Source: CAWBJO01 sp963789175
GTDB lineage: Bacteria > Pseudomonadota > Alphaproteobacteria > Rhizobiales > Aestuariivirgaceae
Assembly: GCA_963789175.1 (NCBI GenBank)
Contig: CAWBJO010000006.1
Location: 558,001-622,000, forward strand
Direction: 5' to 3'
DNA: 64,000 nt
The translations under genes were made by a program, and so were the position numbers. The first letter of the stretch is position 1; the number at the start of each line of letters is the position of its first letter. A model generated the notes under the pieces. It was given only the letters and a program-made list of their open reading frames with translations. It searched no databases and was not told where the DNA came from. Below, piece after piece: positions 8,563 through 16,651 of this stretch.

Positions 8563-9216
8563 ATGTTGTCGCGTACGTTCGGTATCGTCATTGCGGCGCT
8601 GCTTTGTCTGGGTCAGACGGCCCATGCGAACGAGTCCGGTGACCGGTCGGCTCGGGGAATGCGGGATGAGGCATTCGCGACGATCTACGGGCAGACGCTG
8701 CCCCCGATCGGCTTCGTCGACTTCTGTACACAGAACAAGAGCGAGTGCCGCGCCGATACCGACAGGGTAGTGCCGCGCGTGTCGCTCAGTGGCGAGCGCT
8801 GGAAAAGCCTCAACCGCATCAATGCCCACGTGAACGGCACGGTTCGTCCGGTCAGCGATGCCGATCTCTACAAGGTTCCGGAACGTTGGACCTATCCCGT
8901 CAACGCCGGCGACTGCGAAGACTACGTGCTTCTGAAGAAGCGCTATCTCGAGACTCTCGGCTTTCCCGCCGCCTCGCTTCTCATCACCGTCGTGCTCGAT
9001 GAACGCGGCGACGGCCATGCGGTGCTGACCGCGGTCACCGACAAGGGCGACTTCATCCTCGACAATCGCCGCGACGAGATCCTGCGGTGGTCGCAGACGA
9101 ACTATCGCTTTCTGAAGAGACAGTCGGCTCAGGACCCCAAGGTCTGGGTGGCGCTGTCGAAGGGTGCCAAGCCGTCAACGGCCAGCCTGATCAAGAGGGC
9201 CGAGAACGACGAGTAG
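8563..9216 (+). CDS. Transglutaminase-like cysteine peptidase (BTLCP, peptidase C93)
   Basis: A 217-residue periplasmic protein of the bacterial transglutaminase-like cysteine proteinase family (PF06035). It has a signal peptide (MLSRTFGIVIAALLCLGQ, cleavage near Ala22). The catalytic triad is Cys118 in GDCEDY, His152 in GHAVL and Asp167 in LDNRR. In other bacteria related enzymes (LapG) cleave adhesins under c-di-GMP control; the alphaproteobacterial group has no established substrate. A very stable terminator follows at 9282. No adhesin or LapD partner is adjacent. Confidence 0.9.
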   Translation: MLSRTFGIVIAALLCLGQTAHANESGDRSARGMRDEAFATIYGQTLPPIGFVDFCTQNKSECRADTDRVVPRVSLSGERWKSLNRINAHVNGTVRPVSDADLYKVPERWTYPVNAGDCEDYVLLKKRYLETLGFPAASLLITVVLDERGDGHAVLTAVTDKGDFILDNRRDEILRWSQTNYRFLKRQSAQDPKVWVALSKGAKPSTASLIKRAENDE

Positions 9217-9281
9217 GACTTGAAATTCGTGAATTGATCCGGTCGGCGTCCCCTCCCCATCCCCCACCAGACCGGGTCATA

Positions 9282-9322
9282 GGAGCCGGCTCAGCCCCAC
9301 CCTGAGCCGGCTCCGCCTTTTC
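9282..9322 (+). terminator. Rho-independent terminator, 12-bp stem
   Basis: A perfect 12-bp inverted repeat (GGAGCCGGCTCA at 9282-9293 and its complement at 9303-9314) with a 9-base loop is followed by a short T run at 9318-9321. It ends the C93 peptidase transcript. It lies against the stop of the convergent carbonic anhydrase gene and may also slow transcripts from that side, though the other flank lacks a strong T run in the opposite direction. Confidence 0.85.
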
Positions 9323-9848
9323 AAAGGGGTCGAAACGCACGCTTGTAGCGCTGCCAGTTGGCGACATAGGTGGCGGCCGAGCGTTCGAGGCGGGCGACCT
9401 CCTCATCCGTCAGCGGTCGCACCACTTTGGCCGGCATGCCGATGATGAGCGAGCGATCAGGATATTCGCGCCCCTCCGGCACCAGCGCATTCGCTCCGAC
9501 CAGGCAGTGGTTGCCGATCCTCGCATTATTGAGGACGGTCGCCCCCATGCCGATGAGGGCATAGTCGCCGAGCGTGCAGCTGTGAAGAATGGCGCGATGG
9601 CCGACAGTGCATCCCCGCCCGACAGTGAGAGGCGCACCGACGTCGGTGTGAAGGACCGCGTTGTCCTGGATGTTCGAATCCTCGCCGATGCGAATGGGCT
9701 CGTTGTCGCCGCGTAGAACGGCCGAGAACCAAATGCTGGCGCGGCGGCCGATTTCGACCCTTCCGATGACGGCAGCATTCTCGGCGATGAAGCACTCGTC
9801 CCCCTCCGGCAGCCGCGGTGCCGCTCCCTCAAGCTCGTAGCAAGCCAT
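9321..9848 (-). CDS. Gamma-carbonic anhydrase family protein
   Basis: A 175-residue left-handed beta-helix protein of the gamma-carbonic anhydrase/PaaY/YrdA group. The three metal-ligand histidines are in place: His67 (VLHTD), His84 and His89 (VGHRAILHS). The hexapeptide repeats run to about residue 145 and a C-terminal helix follows. ATG 9848 has GGAAGG 6-10 bases upstream. It may hydrate CO2 or act as a thioesterase-like trimer; the family does not settle this. Confidence 0.92.
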   Translation of the reverse strand: MACYELEGAAPRLPEGDECFIAENAAVIGRVEIGRRASIWFSAVLRGDNEPIRIGEDSNIQDNAVLHTDVGAPLTVGRGCTVGHRAILHSCTLGDYALIGMGATVLNNARIGNHCLVGANALVPEGREYPDRSLIIGMPAKVVRPLTDEEVARLERSAATYVANWQRYKRAFRPL

Positions 9849-9910
9849 GCCCGACCTTCCTTTTGCCGTGAAATGGTGACAATGGTCGCGAATAGCCATA
9901 TCAGACGCGC

Positions 9911-10645
9911 ATGAGCACCCGCCATAACGCATATAACCGGGAGCCGGTCCGCGAGCGATCGATCGGCTGGCTCGTGCTGCCTCTCCTTGCCGGCTTCGTG
10001 ACCCTGTCGGGCGCGATTCTCGCCTACTATTTCCTGCCCCATCCGGAACTGCTCTTCGCAACGGACGAGAATCAGCCACCGGGAAATCGGCTGGTGCACG
10101 TGTCCTTCGAAGGGTCGGAGTTTCATGTCCCGCAGGCCATTCTCAAACGAACCAAGAAGCCGGTGCTCGGATCGGTGCGCCAGATCGACGTCCAGATCCC
10201 ATGGCCCTACGACCACCTGTCGGTCATCTCGGGCCGCGTCGAACCGACGAGCGACCTCCGTGACTGGGTGCTCCTGACGTTCGAACCCAAAGGGGGACGA
10301 AAATCGCCGGATGAACGGTTCGTAACGACCGACCGATATTATTTCGCCGGTCCGCCAAGGATCGATGACAGCGGCCTCATGCGCTACGAATTTCGGGACG
10401 ATTCGCCCTACAGCGACCTTCAGGTCTATGTCGACAGCAGCGAAACCGGCCACAAGGCCGTCATTCGATGCGATCTGAAGGCCTCAAGCCTCGGGCCGAT
10501 CCTGTGCGAGCGGGTCGTCGACGTCACCGACCGCATCGTGGCCAGGGTTCGATTTGCGCGCTCGAATCTCGAGGACTGGAGACAAATAGAGGCGGTTGCC
10601 CAGGGGGTCGTCCGCGCCCTCCTGCGCCGAGGCGCTTCCGGATAG
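9911..10645 (+). CDS. Conserved hypothetical membrane-anchored protein
   Basis: A 244-residue protein that I do not recognise by function. The N-terminus is short, basic and cytoplasmic, followed by one membrane segment (about residues 19-42, WLVLPLLAGFVTLSGAILAY). About 200 residues of predicted periplasmic, beta-rich sequence follow. It carries no enzymatic motif. It starts 63 bp from the divergent carbonic anhydrase start and ends 3 bp from the convergent DUF3126 gene. The style is that of conserved Rhizobiales membrane proteins. Confidence 0.75.
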   Translation: MSTRHNAYNREPVRERSIGWLVLPLLAGFVTLSGAILAYYFLPHPELLFATDENQPPGNRLVHVSFEGSEFHVPQAILKRTKKPVLGSVRQIDVQIPWPYDHLSVISGRVEPTSDLRDWVLLTFEPKGGRKSPDERFVTTDRYYFAGPPRIDDSGLMRYEFRDDSPYSDLQVYVDSSETGHKAVIRCDLKASSLGPILCERVVDVTDRIVARVRFARSNLEDWRQIEAVAQGVVRALLRRGASG

Positions 10646-10648
10646 CCG

Positions 10649-10858
10649 TTACTCGAGATCGAAATCGAGGATGGCCATCGTAAAATTGTAAGACAGCTCG
10701 CCGTCTTCCTCATCGCGAAACAGCACGCCGATGAACTCATCGCCGATATAGACTTCGGCCGAGTCCTCCTTCTGGGGGCGCTTCTTCACCTGGATCGACG
10801 GCAACTCGAACTTCGTCCGCAGGTAGTTGGTGAGCTTTACCAGTTCTTCGGGCTTCAA
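10649..10858 (-). CDS. DUF3126 family protein
   Basis: A 69-residue acidic protein matching DUF3126, a small family restricted to alphaproteobacteria. Recognisable parts are the N-terminal helix MKPEELVKLTNYLRTKF and the C-terminal VYIGDEFIGVLFRDEEDGE with SYNFTMAILDFDL. No function is known. Upstream on its own strand lies an AAGGAGAGACC ribosome site. It is a single gene, tail to tail with the membrane-anchored protein. Confidence 0.9.
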   Translation of the reverse strand: MKPEELVKLTNYLRTKFELPSIQVKKRPQKEDSAEVYIGDEFIGVLFRDEEDGELSYNFTMAILDFDLE

Positions 10859-10974
10859 GGGTCTCTCCTTACCGGTTCAGCGACGGTCTAGCGAACCGCG
10901 GCAGCGGGGACAAGCCCTGCGAAACCCCTGGCCGTAGACTCCCAGGGGCCCCCCGGTGATAGTCGCTCCCACCC

Positions 10975-12237
10975 ATGCCGGAGAACGACGTCCATCGCGC
11001 CATCACAGCCGTTTTCCGGATCGAACAGGCGAAGCTGATTGCGAGCATCGCCCGCAAGGTCGGGGACGTCGGTCTGGCGGAAGAACTGGCACAGGATGCG
11101 CTTCTCGCCGCCCTCGAGCAGTGGCCGGCCAACGGAATCCCCGCCAGGCCCGGCGCATGGCTGCTGACGGCCGCCCGGAACCGCGCGATCGATCTCGTGC
11201 GTCGGCGCTCGATCGCCGCGCGCAAGCATGACGAGCTCGCCCGCATGGCGGAGACTGACGAGGTGCTTCACCCTCCGGAGCTTTCGAGGGACGATTCGAT
11301 CGACGACGACCTGCTGCGGCTGATCTTCACCTCCTGCCATCCCGTCCTGTCGAGCGAATCCCGGGTCGCGCTCGCGTTGCGCGTCCTCGGCGGTCTTACG
11401 ACGAGTGAGATCGCGCGAGCCTTTCTCGTCGCCGAAACGACCATCGCGCAGCGCATCGTTCGCGCCAAGCGAACGTTGGCGGAGGCCGGGATACCTTTCG
11501 AGGTCCCGCAGGGGCCGGAGCGGGCCGGGCGACTCGCCTCCGTGCTCGAGGTCGTCTACCTCGTCTTCAACGAGGGTTACGCGGCCACATCGGGATCCCG
11601 CTGGATGCGACCGGAGCTGTGCGAGGAAGCTCTCCGGCTTGGCCGCATCCTCGCCGAGCTCGTTCCAGAAGAAGGGGAGGCGCACGGCCTCGTGGCATTG
11701 ATGGAAATCCAGTCGTCGCGCCTTGGCGCGAGGACGGGACATTCGGGTGATCCGATCCTGCTCCTCGACCAGGACCGCTCGCGCTGGGACCGATTGCTGA
11801 TCGGGCGCGGCCTTGCAGCCCTCGCCCGCGCCGACGCCATTCAGGGTGAATCCGGCCCCTACCAGCTCCAGGCGGCCATCGCCGCCTGCCATGCGCGCGC
11901 CATTTCGGCCGAGGAGACCGATTGGATGCAAATTTCGGTTCTGTACGAGCGCCTGAACCGGATTTCGCCTTCACCCGTCGTCGAGCTCAACCGCGCCGTC
12001 GCGGTCGCGATGGCCGAGGGTCCGGCGGCGGGCCTCGTCCTTGCCGACAAGCTCATCGCCGACCCGTCGCTCAAGAGCTATCACCTTCTCCCGAGCGTGA
12101 GGGGCGATCTCCTCTTCAAGCTCGGCCGGCATGCCGAGGCGCGCGTGGAATTCATGCGGGCGGCGAACCTCACGCAAAACGAACGGGAGCGAACGCTGCT
12201 TCTCGAACGCGCAGATAGCTGCGAGCGGGCCGGCTAG
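10975..12237 (+). CDS. ECF42-like RNA polymerase sigma factor with C-terminal TPR-like domain
   Basis: A 420-residue extracytoplasmic-function sigma factor. Sigma region 2 spans about residues 15-80 (LAEELAQDALLAALEQW, then PGAWLLTAARNRAIDLVRRR). Region 4 is at about 115-165 (TSEIARAFLVAETTIAQRIVRAK). A long helical C-terminal extension with tetratricopeptide-like pairs follows (190-415; FNEGYAATSG is typical). This is the ECF42 architecture, where the C-terminal part is thought to replace an anti-sigma factor in control. ECF42 genes usually neighbour a YCII/DGPF protein, but none is here. A 7-bp hairpin lies in the leader (10925-10948). The stop overlaps the cysE stop by 4 bp. Confidence 0.9.
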   Translation: MPENDVHRAITAVFRIEQAKLIASIARKVGDVGLAEELAQDALLAALEQWPANGIPARPGAWLLTAARNRAIDLVRRRSIAARKHDELARMAETDEVLHPPELSRDDSIDDDLLRLIFTSCHPVLSSESRVALALRVLGGLTTSEIARAFLVAETTIAQRIVRAKRTLAEAGIPFEVPQGPERAGRLASVLEVVYLVFNEGYAATSGSRWMRPELCEEALRLGRILAELVPEEGEAHGLVALMEIQSSRLGARTGHSGDPILLLDQDRSRWDRLLIGRGLAALARADAIQGESGPYQLQAAIAACHARAISAEETDWMQISVLYERLNRISPSPVVELNRAVAVAMAEGPAAGLVLADKLIADPSLKSYHLLPSVRGDLLFKLGRHAEARVEFMRAANLTQNERERTLLLERADSCERAG

Positions 12238-13064
12238 TCCTTCATCTCGGCTGCTTCGGCGATGGTGTGATCCATCGTCCGGGCCGGCTCGGAGCATCCG
12301 GCAAAACCGACTATGCGGGCCGGGACGCCGGCAACGGTTCGATTGGCCGGGACGTCATGCAGCACCACGGAGCCCGAAGCGACTCGGGAGCAGCTGCCGA
12401 CCTCGATATTGCCGAGGATCTTGGCACCGGCGCCGATCAGGACGCCGTCGCGCACCTTCGGATGGCGGTCGCCATCCTCTTTGCCCGTCCCGCCGAGGGT
12501 GACGCCGTGCAGCATCGAGACGTTGTCACCTACGACCGCGGTCTCGCCGATGACGATGTCGTGGCCATGATCGATGAAGATGCCCTTTCCGATGCGGGCG
12601 TTGGGATGGATATCGACGCCGAAGACGACCGAAACGCGGCTTTGCAGATAGAACGCGAAATCCCGGCGCCCCATGAGATAGAGGCGATGGGCCATGCGAT
12701 GGATCTGCAGCGACTGAAATCCCTTGAAGTAGAGCAGCGGTTCGACGTAGCGGGTGCAGGCTGGATCGCGGTCGTAGGTCGCAAGAATGTCGGCGCGGGC
12801 CGCCAGCGCGATCTCCGGCTCGGCTTCGAGAGCGTCCTCGAAGGCTTTCACCACCTGATCGCCATGAATGAAGGCGGGCCCCAGCCTTTGCACCAGCCGA
12901 TGCGTCAGCGCTTCCTCGAAGCTGTCGTGATTGAGAACCGCACCGTAGATCAGGCCGCCCAAAGCCGGCTCGGCGCGGACGATGGCTTCGGCTTCAGTCC
13001 GGATACGAGACCAGACGGGATCGATCTTCTCGACGGCCTGGATATTGGCTTGCTGACGGTTCAT
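12234..13064 (-). CDS. cysE: Serine O-acetyltransferase
   Basis: A 276-residue CysE that acetylates L-serine with acetyl-CoA, the committing step of cysteine synthesis. The N-terminal helical domain contains DPACTRYVEPLLYFKGFQ. The left-handed beta-helix has FGVDIHPNARIGKGIFIDHG and the acetyl-CoA segment MLHGVTLGGTGKEDGDRHP. The tail GFAGCSEPARTMDH is typical of alphaproteobacterial CysE. Its stop codon shares a CTAG with the stop of the convergent sigma-factor gene. Confidence 0.94.
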   Translation of the reverse strand: MNRQQANIQAVEKIDPVWSRIRTEAEAIVRAEPALGGLIYGAVLNHDSFEEALTHRLVQRLGPAFIHGDQVVKAFEDALEAEPEIALAARADILATYDRDPACTRYVEPLLYFKGFQSLQIHRMAHRLYLMGRRDFAFYLQSRVSVVFGVDIHPNARIGKGIFIDHGHDIVIGETAVVGDNVSMLHGVTLGGTGKEDGDRHPKVRDGVLIGAGAKILGNIEVGSCSRVASGSVVLHDVPANRTVAGVPARIVGFAGCSEPARTMDHTIAEAAEMKD

Positions 13065-13153
13065 TCACTCTCTCCAAAGACGCAGATATAGCGCATGTGC
13101 CGCGGGATTGGGACTCCCCGCCACGCGAAAGTGAAGACTTTCCGGAGACACGG

Positions 13154-13918
13154 CTAACCAGAAGGCAAGGGAAGGATCGCCAGAAACTCGAGGACGGCAG
13201 CCTTGTGGCCCTTGTCTCCCACCGCGCTCATGTGGTTCCGGCCCGCCAGTGTCACACCGCGGGCACCAGGAATGGCATCGACGAGAGGCGCCACCGGACC
13301 CGCCGTCGGATCGTTTTCGCCGACGACTACGAGCGTTGGAATCGAGATGCTTCCGAGTTCTGCCGGTGTCATGACGTCCCGGCCGCCGCGCATGCATGCG
13401 GCGAGCGCTCTAAGGTCGCCCTTCGATTGCGTGGCGAAGGCCCGAAACGTCCGCGCCTCGGGATCTTCGATGGTTTGCGGATCTTCTGCTTCGAGGCCCC
13501 GTGCGATGGTTTCCGCGCCCGGCAAGCCCCGCAGAATGTTGGCCGCCAGGCCGGACAGCACCAAGCCGCGCAGGACCTCGCCATGATCGATTGCCAGCCG
13601 CGCGGCAATGCGTGCGCCCATGGAGTAGCCCATGGCGACCGCCGGCGACAAGGCGAGGTGGTCGAGCAGGCGCCTTGCATCCTCTGCCATGGCCGCGGTT
13701 CGATACGAGGCCGGGTCGTAGAGCTTGGAACTCTGCCCATGTCCCCGGTTGTCGAAGGTGACCACCGTGAAGCCCGAATCGGCCAACAGCCTGACCCAGC
13801 CGGTGTCGATCCAGTTGATGCGGCCGGAGGACCCAAAGCCGTGAATGAGCAAGATCGGCGGGCCTTTCCCCGCCACGTCATAGGCAAGGTCAATGTCGTT
13901 GGTCGAGAACAGTTTCAC
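13154..13918 (-). CDS. Alpha/beta fold hydrolase
   Basis: A 254-residue alpha/beta hydrolase. The nucleophile is Ser99 in GYSMGA. The oxyanion-hole turn is IHGFGSSG (about residues 25-32), and a later acid (GENDPTAG) and His (RNHMSAVG) complete the triad. There is no signal peptide, so it is cytoplasmic. The sequence is close to 3-oxoadipate enol-lactonase-like esterases, but no aromatic catabolic genes are nearby, so the substrate is unknown. It lies 89 bp upstream of the cysE start on the same strand. Confidence 0.88.
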   Translation of the reverse strand: MKLFSTNDIDLAYDVAGKGPPILLIHGFGSSGRINWIDTGWVRLLADSGFTVVTFDNRGHGQSSKLYDPASYRTAAMAEDARRLLDHLALSPAVAMGYSMGARIAARLAIDHGEVLRGLVLSGLAANILRGLPGAETIARGLEAEDPQTIEDPEARTFRAFATQSKGDLRALAACMRGGRDVMTPAELGSISIPTLVVVGENDPTAGPVAPLVDAIPGARGVTLAGRNHMSAVGDKGHKAAVLEFLAILPLPSG

Positions 13919-13991
13919 GGTCGCTGAAGGCCTTTGATCGCCCTGGCAGGTATGCTATGCGCGCAACCGGGCCCAAGCTGGAGTACATGCG

Positions 13992-14237
13992 ATGGCACCT
14001 CGCCACACCCCCCAGTTTCACAACGACGCCGGTGTACCGCAGATCAGAATCGGAGTGAAGGAATTCGAATGCATCGGGGCGCGGCCGCCGCACGATCACC
14101 CCCATATCTACATCGACATGGGGGATGAGACCGAGGCCATCTGCTCCTACTGCTCGACCGTCTATCACTACGACCCGATGCTCAAGGCGACGGAGAGCGT
14201 GCCGCCGCAATCGCACTACGCGGGTGAAGCGGCCTGA
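13992..14237 (+). CDS. Zinc-finger domain-containing protein (zf-CHCC, NDUFS6-like)
   Basis: An 81-residue protein with the zf-CHCC domain (PF10276), related to the NDUFS6 accessory subunit of mitochondrial complex I. The metal ligands are visible: FECIG (Cys), HDHPHIYIDMG (His) and ICSYCSTVYHY (two Cys). The bacterial role is thought to be respiratory-complex related but is not established. It starts with ATG 13992 and stands alone. Confidence 0.9.
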   Translation: MAPRHTPQFHNDAGVPQIRIGVKEFECIGARPPHDHPHIYIDMGDETEAICSYCSTVYHYDPMLKATESVPPQSHYAGEAA

Positions 14238-14246
14238 GCTCTCGTC

Positions 14247-14621
14247 CTATCGACCGTTGAGGTCGTTGGCGGGCAGCGGCAGCTCGACCGTCTCGTAGCT
14301 GCATTGAAGGCCCCGCCGTATGAGCCAGGGTCCCGGTTCAGTCCGGAGGGCGGGCTGCCAGCGGTTGCGGAGCATCGACCAACCTCTCGACCAGTAGGCG
14401 AAAGATGCTATCGCCAGTTCGGCCGCCATCCGGACCTTGGCTGCGCGGGCCGGCAGCTCCAGAAGGCGATCGTCGGGCAGCCACGCGGGAGGCCAAGACC
14501 CCGGGGGATAGTCGACCACCGAAAGGCCCAAAGACTCCAGCACCGCCCGCGCGTCCGCGGCCGTCGGCTGCCGTGTCCGGCCCCTATGCGGAACCGGGTT
14601 CACCAGAAAAACCCACGTCAT
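14247..14621 (-). CDS. Hypothetical protein
   Basis: A 124-residue frame that I do not recognise. ATG 14621 is chosen because a GGGGG ribosome site lies 5-9 bases upstream. The sequence opens with MTWVFLVNPVPHRGRTRQP, contains a proline/tryptophan-rich middle (PPGSWPPAWLPDDR) and a basic C-terminal half. Codon positions look coding (high G/C third bases), but a shorter open frame exists opposite. It sits between the convergent zinc-finger gene and a small lipoprotein gene on the same strand. Confidence 0.5.
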   Translation of the reverse strand: MTWVFLVNPVPHRGRTRQPTAADARAVLESLGLSVVDYPPGSWPPAWLPDDRLLELPARAAKVRMAAELAIASFAYWSRGWSMLRNRWQPALRTEPGPWLIRRGLQCSYETVELPLPANDLNGR

Positions 14622-14711
14622 GGTTGCCCCCGTAACGTGAAGACACGCGATGATTGCATGGAGCTGTGAAAATTGCAAGAGCGCGCTTGAGGCATCCGAG
14701 AAGAAGGAAAA

Positions 14712-14915
14712 TCAGATGCTACCGAAAAGCTCGCGTTTTACGGAGGCGGCGGCTCCGCCTTGCCCGAGAGACGGCCCCGACGCCGTTGCGAGCGGCTGTT
14801 CGAGCTTGACGGCCTTTTCCGATGGCGGCGTGAGACATGCGCAGCCGCCCAAGAGTGCGGCAAGCGACATGGCAGCAATGACTGCGAGGACACGCATGAT
14901 TCGCGACAATCGCAT
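14712..14915 (-). CDS. Small lipoprotein, hypothetical
   Basis: A 67-residue (or 61-residue if ATG 14897 is used) putative lipoprotein. After a basic start there is a hydrophobic run with a lipobox (SLAALLGGC), then a short hydrophilic tail ending in KRELFGSI. It is divergent from the GNAT gene, with only about 36 bp between starts. It has no recognisable function, and the call rests on the lipobox alone. Confidence 0.5.
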   Translation of the reverse strand: MRLSRIMRVLAVIAAMSLAALLGGCACLTPPSEKAVKLEQPLATASGPSLGQGGAAASVKRELFGSI

Positions 14916-14951
14916 TGAGTTTGCGACATGTCCACTGCAAGGTGCCGCCGC

Positions 14952-15440
14952 ATGACCGGCACGATCGTGATCAGGCCCTATCTGGAAAGCGACGAGGCCG
15001 CCATCGTCGAGCTCGTGCGCGAACTCCAGGGCTACGAGTCGCAACTCTACGATCGCATGCTCCCCGTCGAAGACATCGGTCCGTGGTACGTGCAACGAAT
15101 CGCAAAGGAATCGGCGCAGGCGAGGGGCGGGTTGATCGTTGCCGAGCAAGCCGGTCGTCCGGTCGGCTATGCCTCCCTGTTCACCCAATTGGGTTCCGAG
15201 GAATCGTACGACGAGGTTCGCTACACCTACGCCTATGTCGGCGACCTGGTCGTATCCGCATCGGCCCGCAAGCAGGGGGTCGGAACCCTGTTGCTTCAGG
15301 AGTGCGAGAGGCAAGCGCGACAGGCGGGTCAGCAGTGGCTTCGCATCACCGTCATCGCGGCAAATTCGAACGCGCATCGCCTCTACCAGGAGCTGGGATT
15401 CCAAAATCAGTTCGTGCATCTCGAGAAGTCTCTCGCCTGA
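14952..15440 (+). CDS. GNAT family N-acetyltransferase
   Basis: A 162-residue GNAT acetyltransferase. The acetyl-CoA binding motif A is DLVVSASARKQGVGTLLLQE, preceded by VGYASLF and followed by NSNAHRLYQELGF, the classical C-terminal motif. The acceptor is unknown. ATG 14952 is supported by AAGGTG upstream; ATG 14928 would add eight residues. Its TGA overlaps the ATG of the YcaQ-like gene by one base (TGATG), so the two are translationally coupled. Confidence 0.88.
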   Translation: MTGTIVIRPYLESDEAAIVELVRELQGYESQLYDRMLPVEDIGPWYVQRIAKESAQARGGLIVAEQAGRPVGYASLFTQLGSEESYDEVRYTYAYVGDLVVSASARKQGVGTLLLQECERQARQAGQQWLRITVIAANSNAHRLYQELGFQNQFVHLEKSLA

Positions 15441-16651
15441 TGGAGCGTCTATCGACGGCGAAGGCGCGAGGAATCGCACTTGCGGCCCAGATGTGGCCCG
15501 GCGCCACGCGCAAGGCAAAAGTGAACACCGGCTCGATCCTCGGCCTCGTCGACCGCCTGAACCTCCTTCAGATCGACTCGGTCAACGTGCTTTCGCGCTC
15601 GCACTACCTGCCGGTCTTCTCCCGGCTTGGGAGCTACGATCCGTCCATCCTGGACCGACTGACCTTCTCGCCCCGAAAGCGTCGGTTCTTCGAGTACTGG
15701 GCCCATGAGGCAAGCTTCCTGCCGATGGACCTCTATCCCCTCCTGCGATGGCGCATGGAGGCGGCCAAAGCGGGCGAGGACATCTACAAGACCCTGCCCG
15801 CCTTCGCGCGCGATCAGCCGGACTACATCCGCAACGTCCTCGACCAAATTCGCGACCGCGGTCCGCTTGCCGTGCGAGAGCTCGGAAACCCTGGCAAGCG
15901 CGTGCCGGAATGGTGGGGGTGGTCGCCGGGCAAGATCGCGATGGAATATTTATTCTGGGTCGGCGATCTCACCGTGGCCACGCGGCGCAATTTCGAACGC
16001 ATCTACGACCTGCCGGAACGCGTCATCCCACCGGAGGTGCTCAACGCTCCCGTTCCCTCGCGGGCCGATGCCACCAGGGAACTCGTGAACCGATCGGCGC
16101 AAGCCCTGGGCATCGGCACCTTCGCGGACCTGCGCGACTATTTCCGCCTGCCGCTCGCCGACGCGAAACGGGCAATCGGCGAACTCGTCGAAGCCGGCGA
16201 GCTCGAGGAGGTCGCGGTCGAAGGGTGGCGTCATCCCGCCTATGTCCATCGCGAAACCACCTTTCCCAGGAAAATGTTGAACTGTGCCGCCCTCCTGTCG
16301 CCCTTCGACCCGCTGGTGTGGGAGCGGGGGCGCGCCGAGCGGCTCTTCGGATTCTCCTATCGGATAGAGATCTACACACCGGCCGGCAAGCGCAAGCACG
16401 GCTACTATGTGCTTCCGTTCCTTCATGGCGACCGGCTCGCCGCGCGGCTGTGCCTCAAGGCAAACCGGGCGGACAGGATCCTGCAGGTCAACACGGCGCA
16501 CAAGGAAGCAGGGATCGATGCTGCAGCGATACTGCCTGCCCTGACTGGCGAGCTGAGGTCGCTCGCCGGCTTTCTCGGGCTCGACGACGTCGTCGTCAAA
16601 CGAAAGGGCGATCTCACGGCTGAACTGAGGGGCGCCCTGAAGCTCAACTAG
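15440..16651 (+). CDS. YcaQ/AlkX-like DNA glycosylase (winged-helix, HTH_42 family)
   Basis: A 403-residue protein of the HTH_42 family (PF06224), which includes E. coli YcaQ (AlkX), a glycosylase that unhooks interstrand crosslinks, and Streptomyces AlkZ. The catalytic QxD motif is present as Gln44-Ile-Asp46 in LLQIDSVNVLSRSHY. Three tandem winged-helix parts follow, with WEWW-like PEWWGWSPGKIAMEYLF and a C-terminal beta segment (YYVLPFLHGDRLAARL). The start is fixed by the TGATG overlap with the GNAT gene. Its stop shares CTAG with the convergent aminotransferase stop. Confidence 0.88.
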   Translation: MERLSTAKARGIALAAQMWPGATRKAKVNTGSILGLVDRLNLLQIDSVNVLSRSHYLPVFSRLGSYDPSILDRLTFSPRKRRFFEYWAHEASFLPMDLYPLLRWRMEAAKAGEDIYKTLPAFARDQPDYIRNVLDQIRDRGPLAVRELGNPGKRVPEWWGWSPGKIAMEYLFWVGDLTVATRRNFERIYDLPERVIPPEVLNAPVPSRADATRELVNRSAQALGIGTFADLRDYFRLPLADAKRAIGELVEAGELEEVAVEGWRHPAYVHRETTFPRKMLNCAALLSPFDPLVWERGRAERLFGFSYRIEIYTPAGKRKHGYYVLPFLHGDRLAARLCLKANRADRILQVNTAHKEAGIDAAAILPALTGELRSLAGFLGLDDVVVKRKGDLTAELRGALKLN

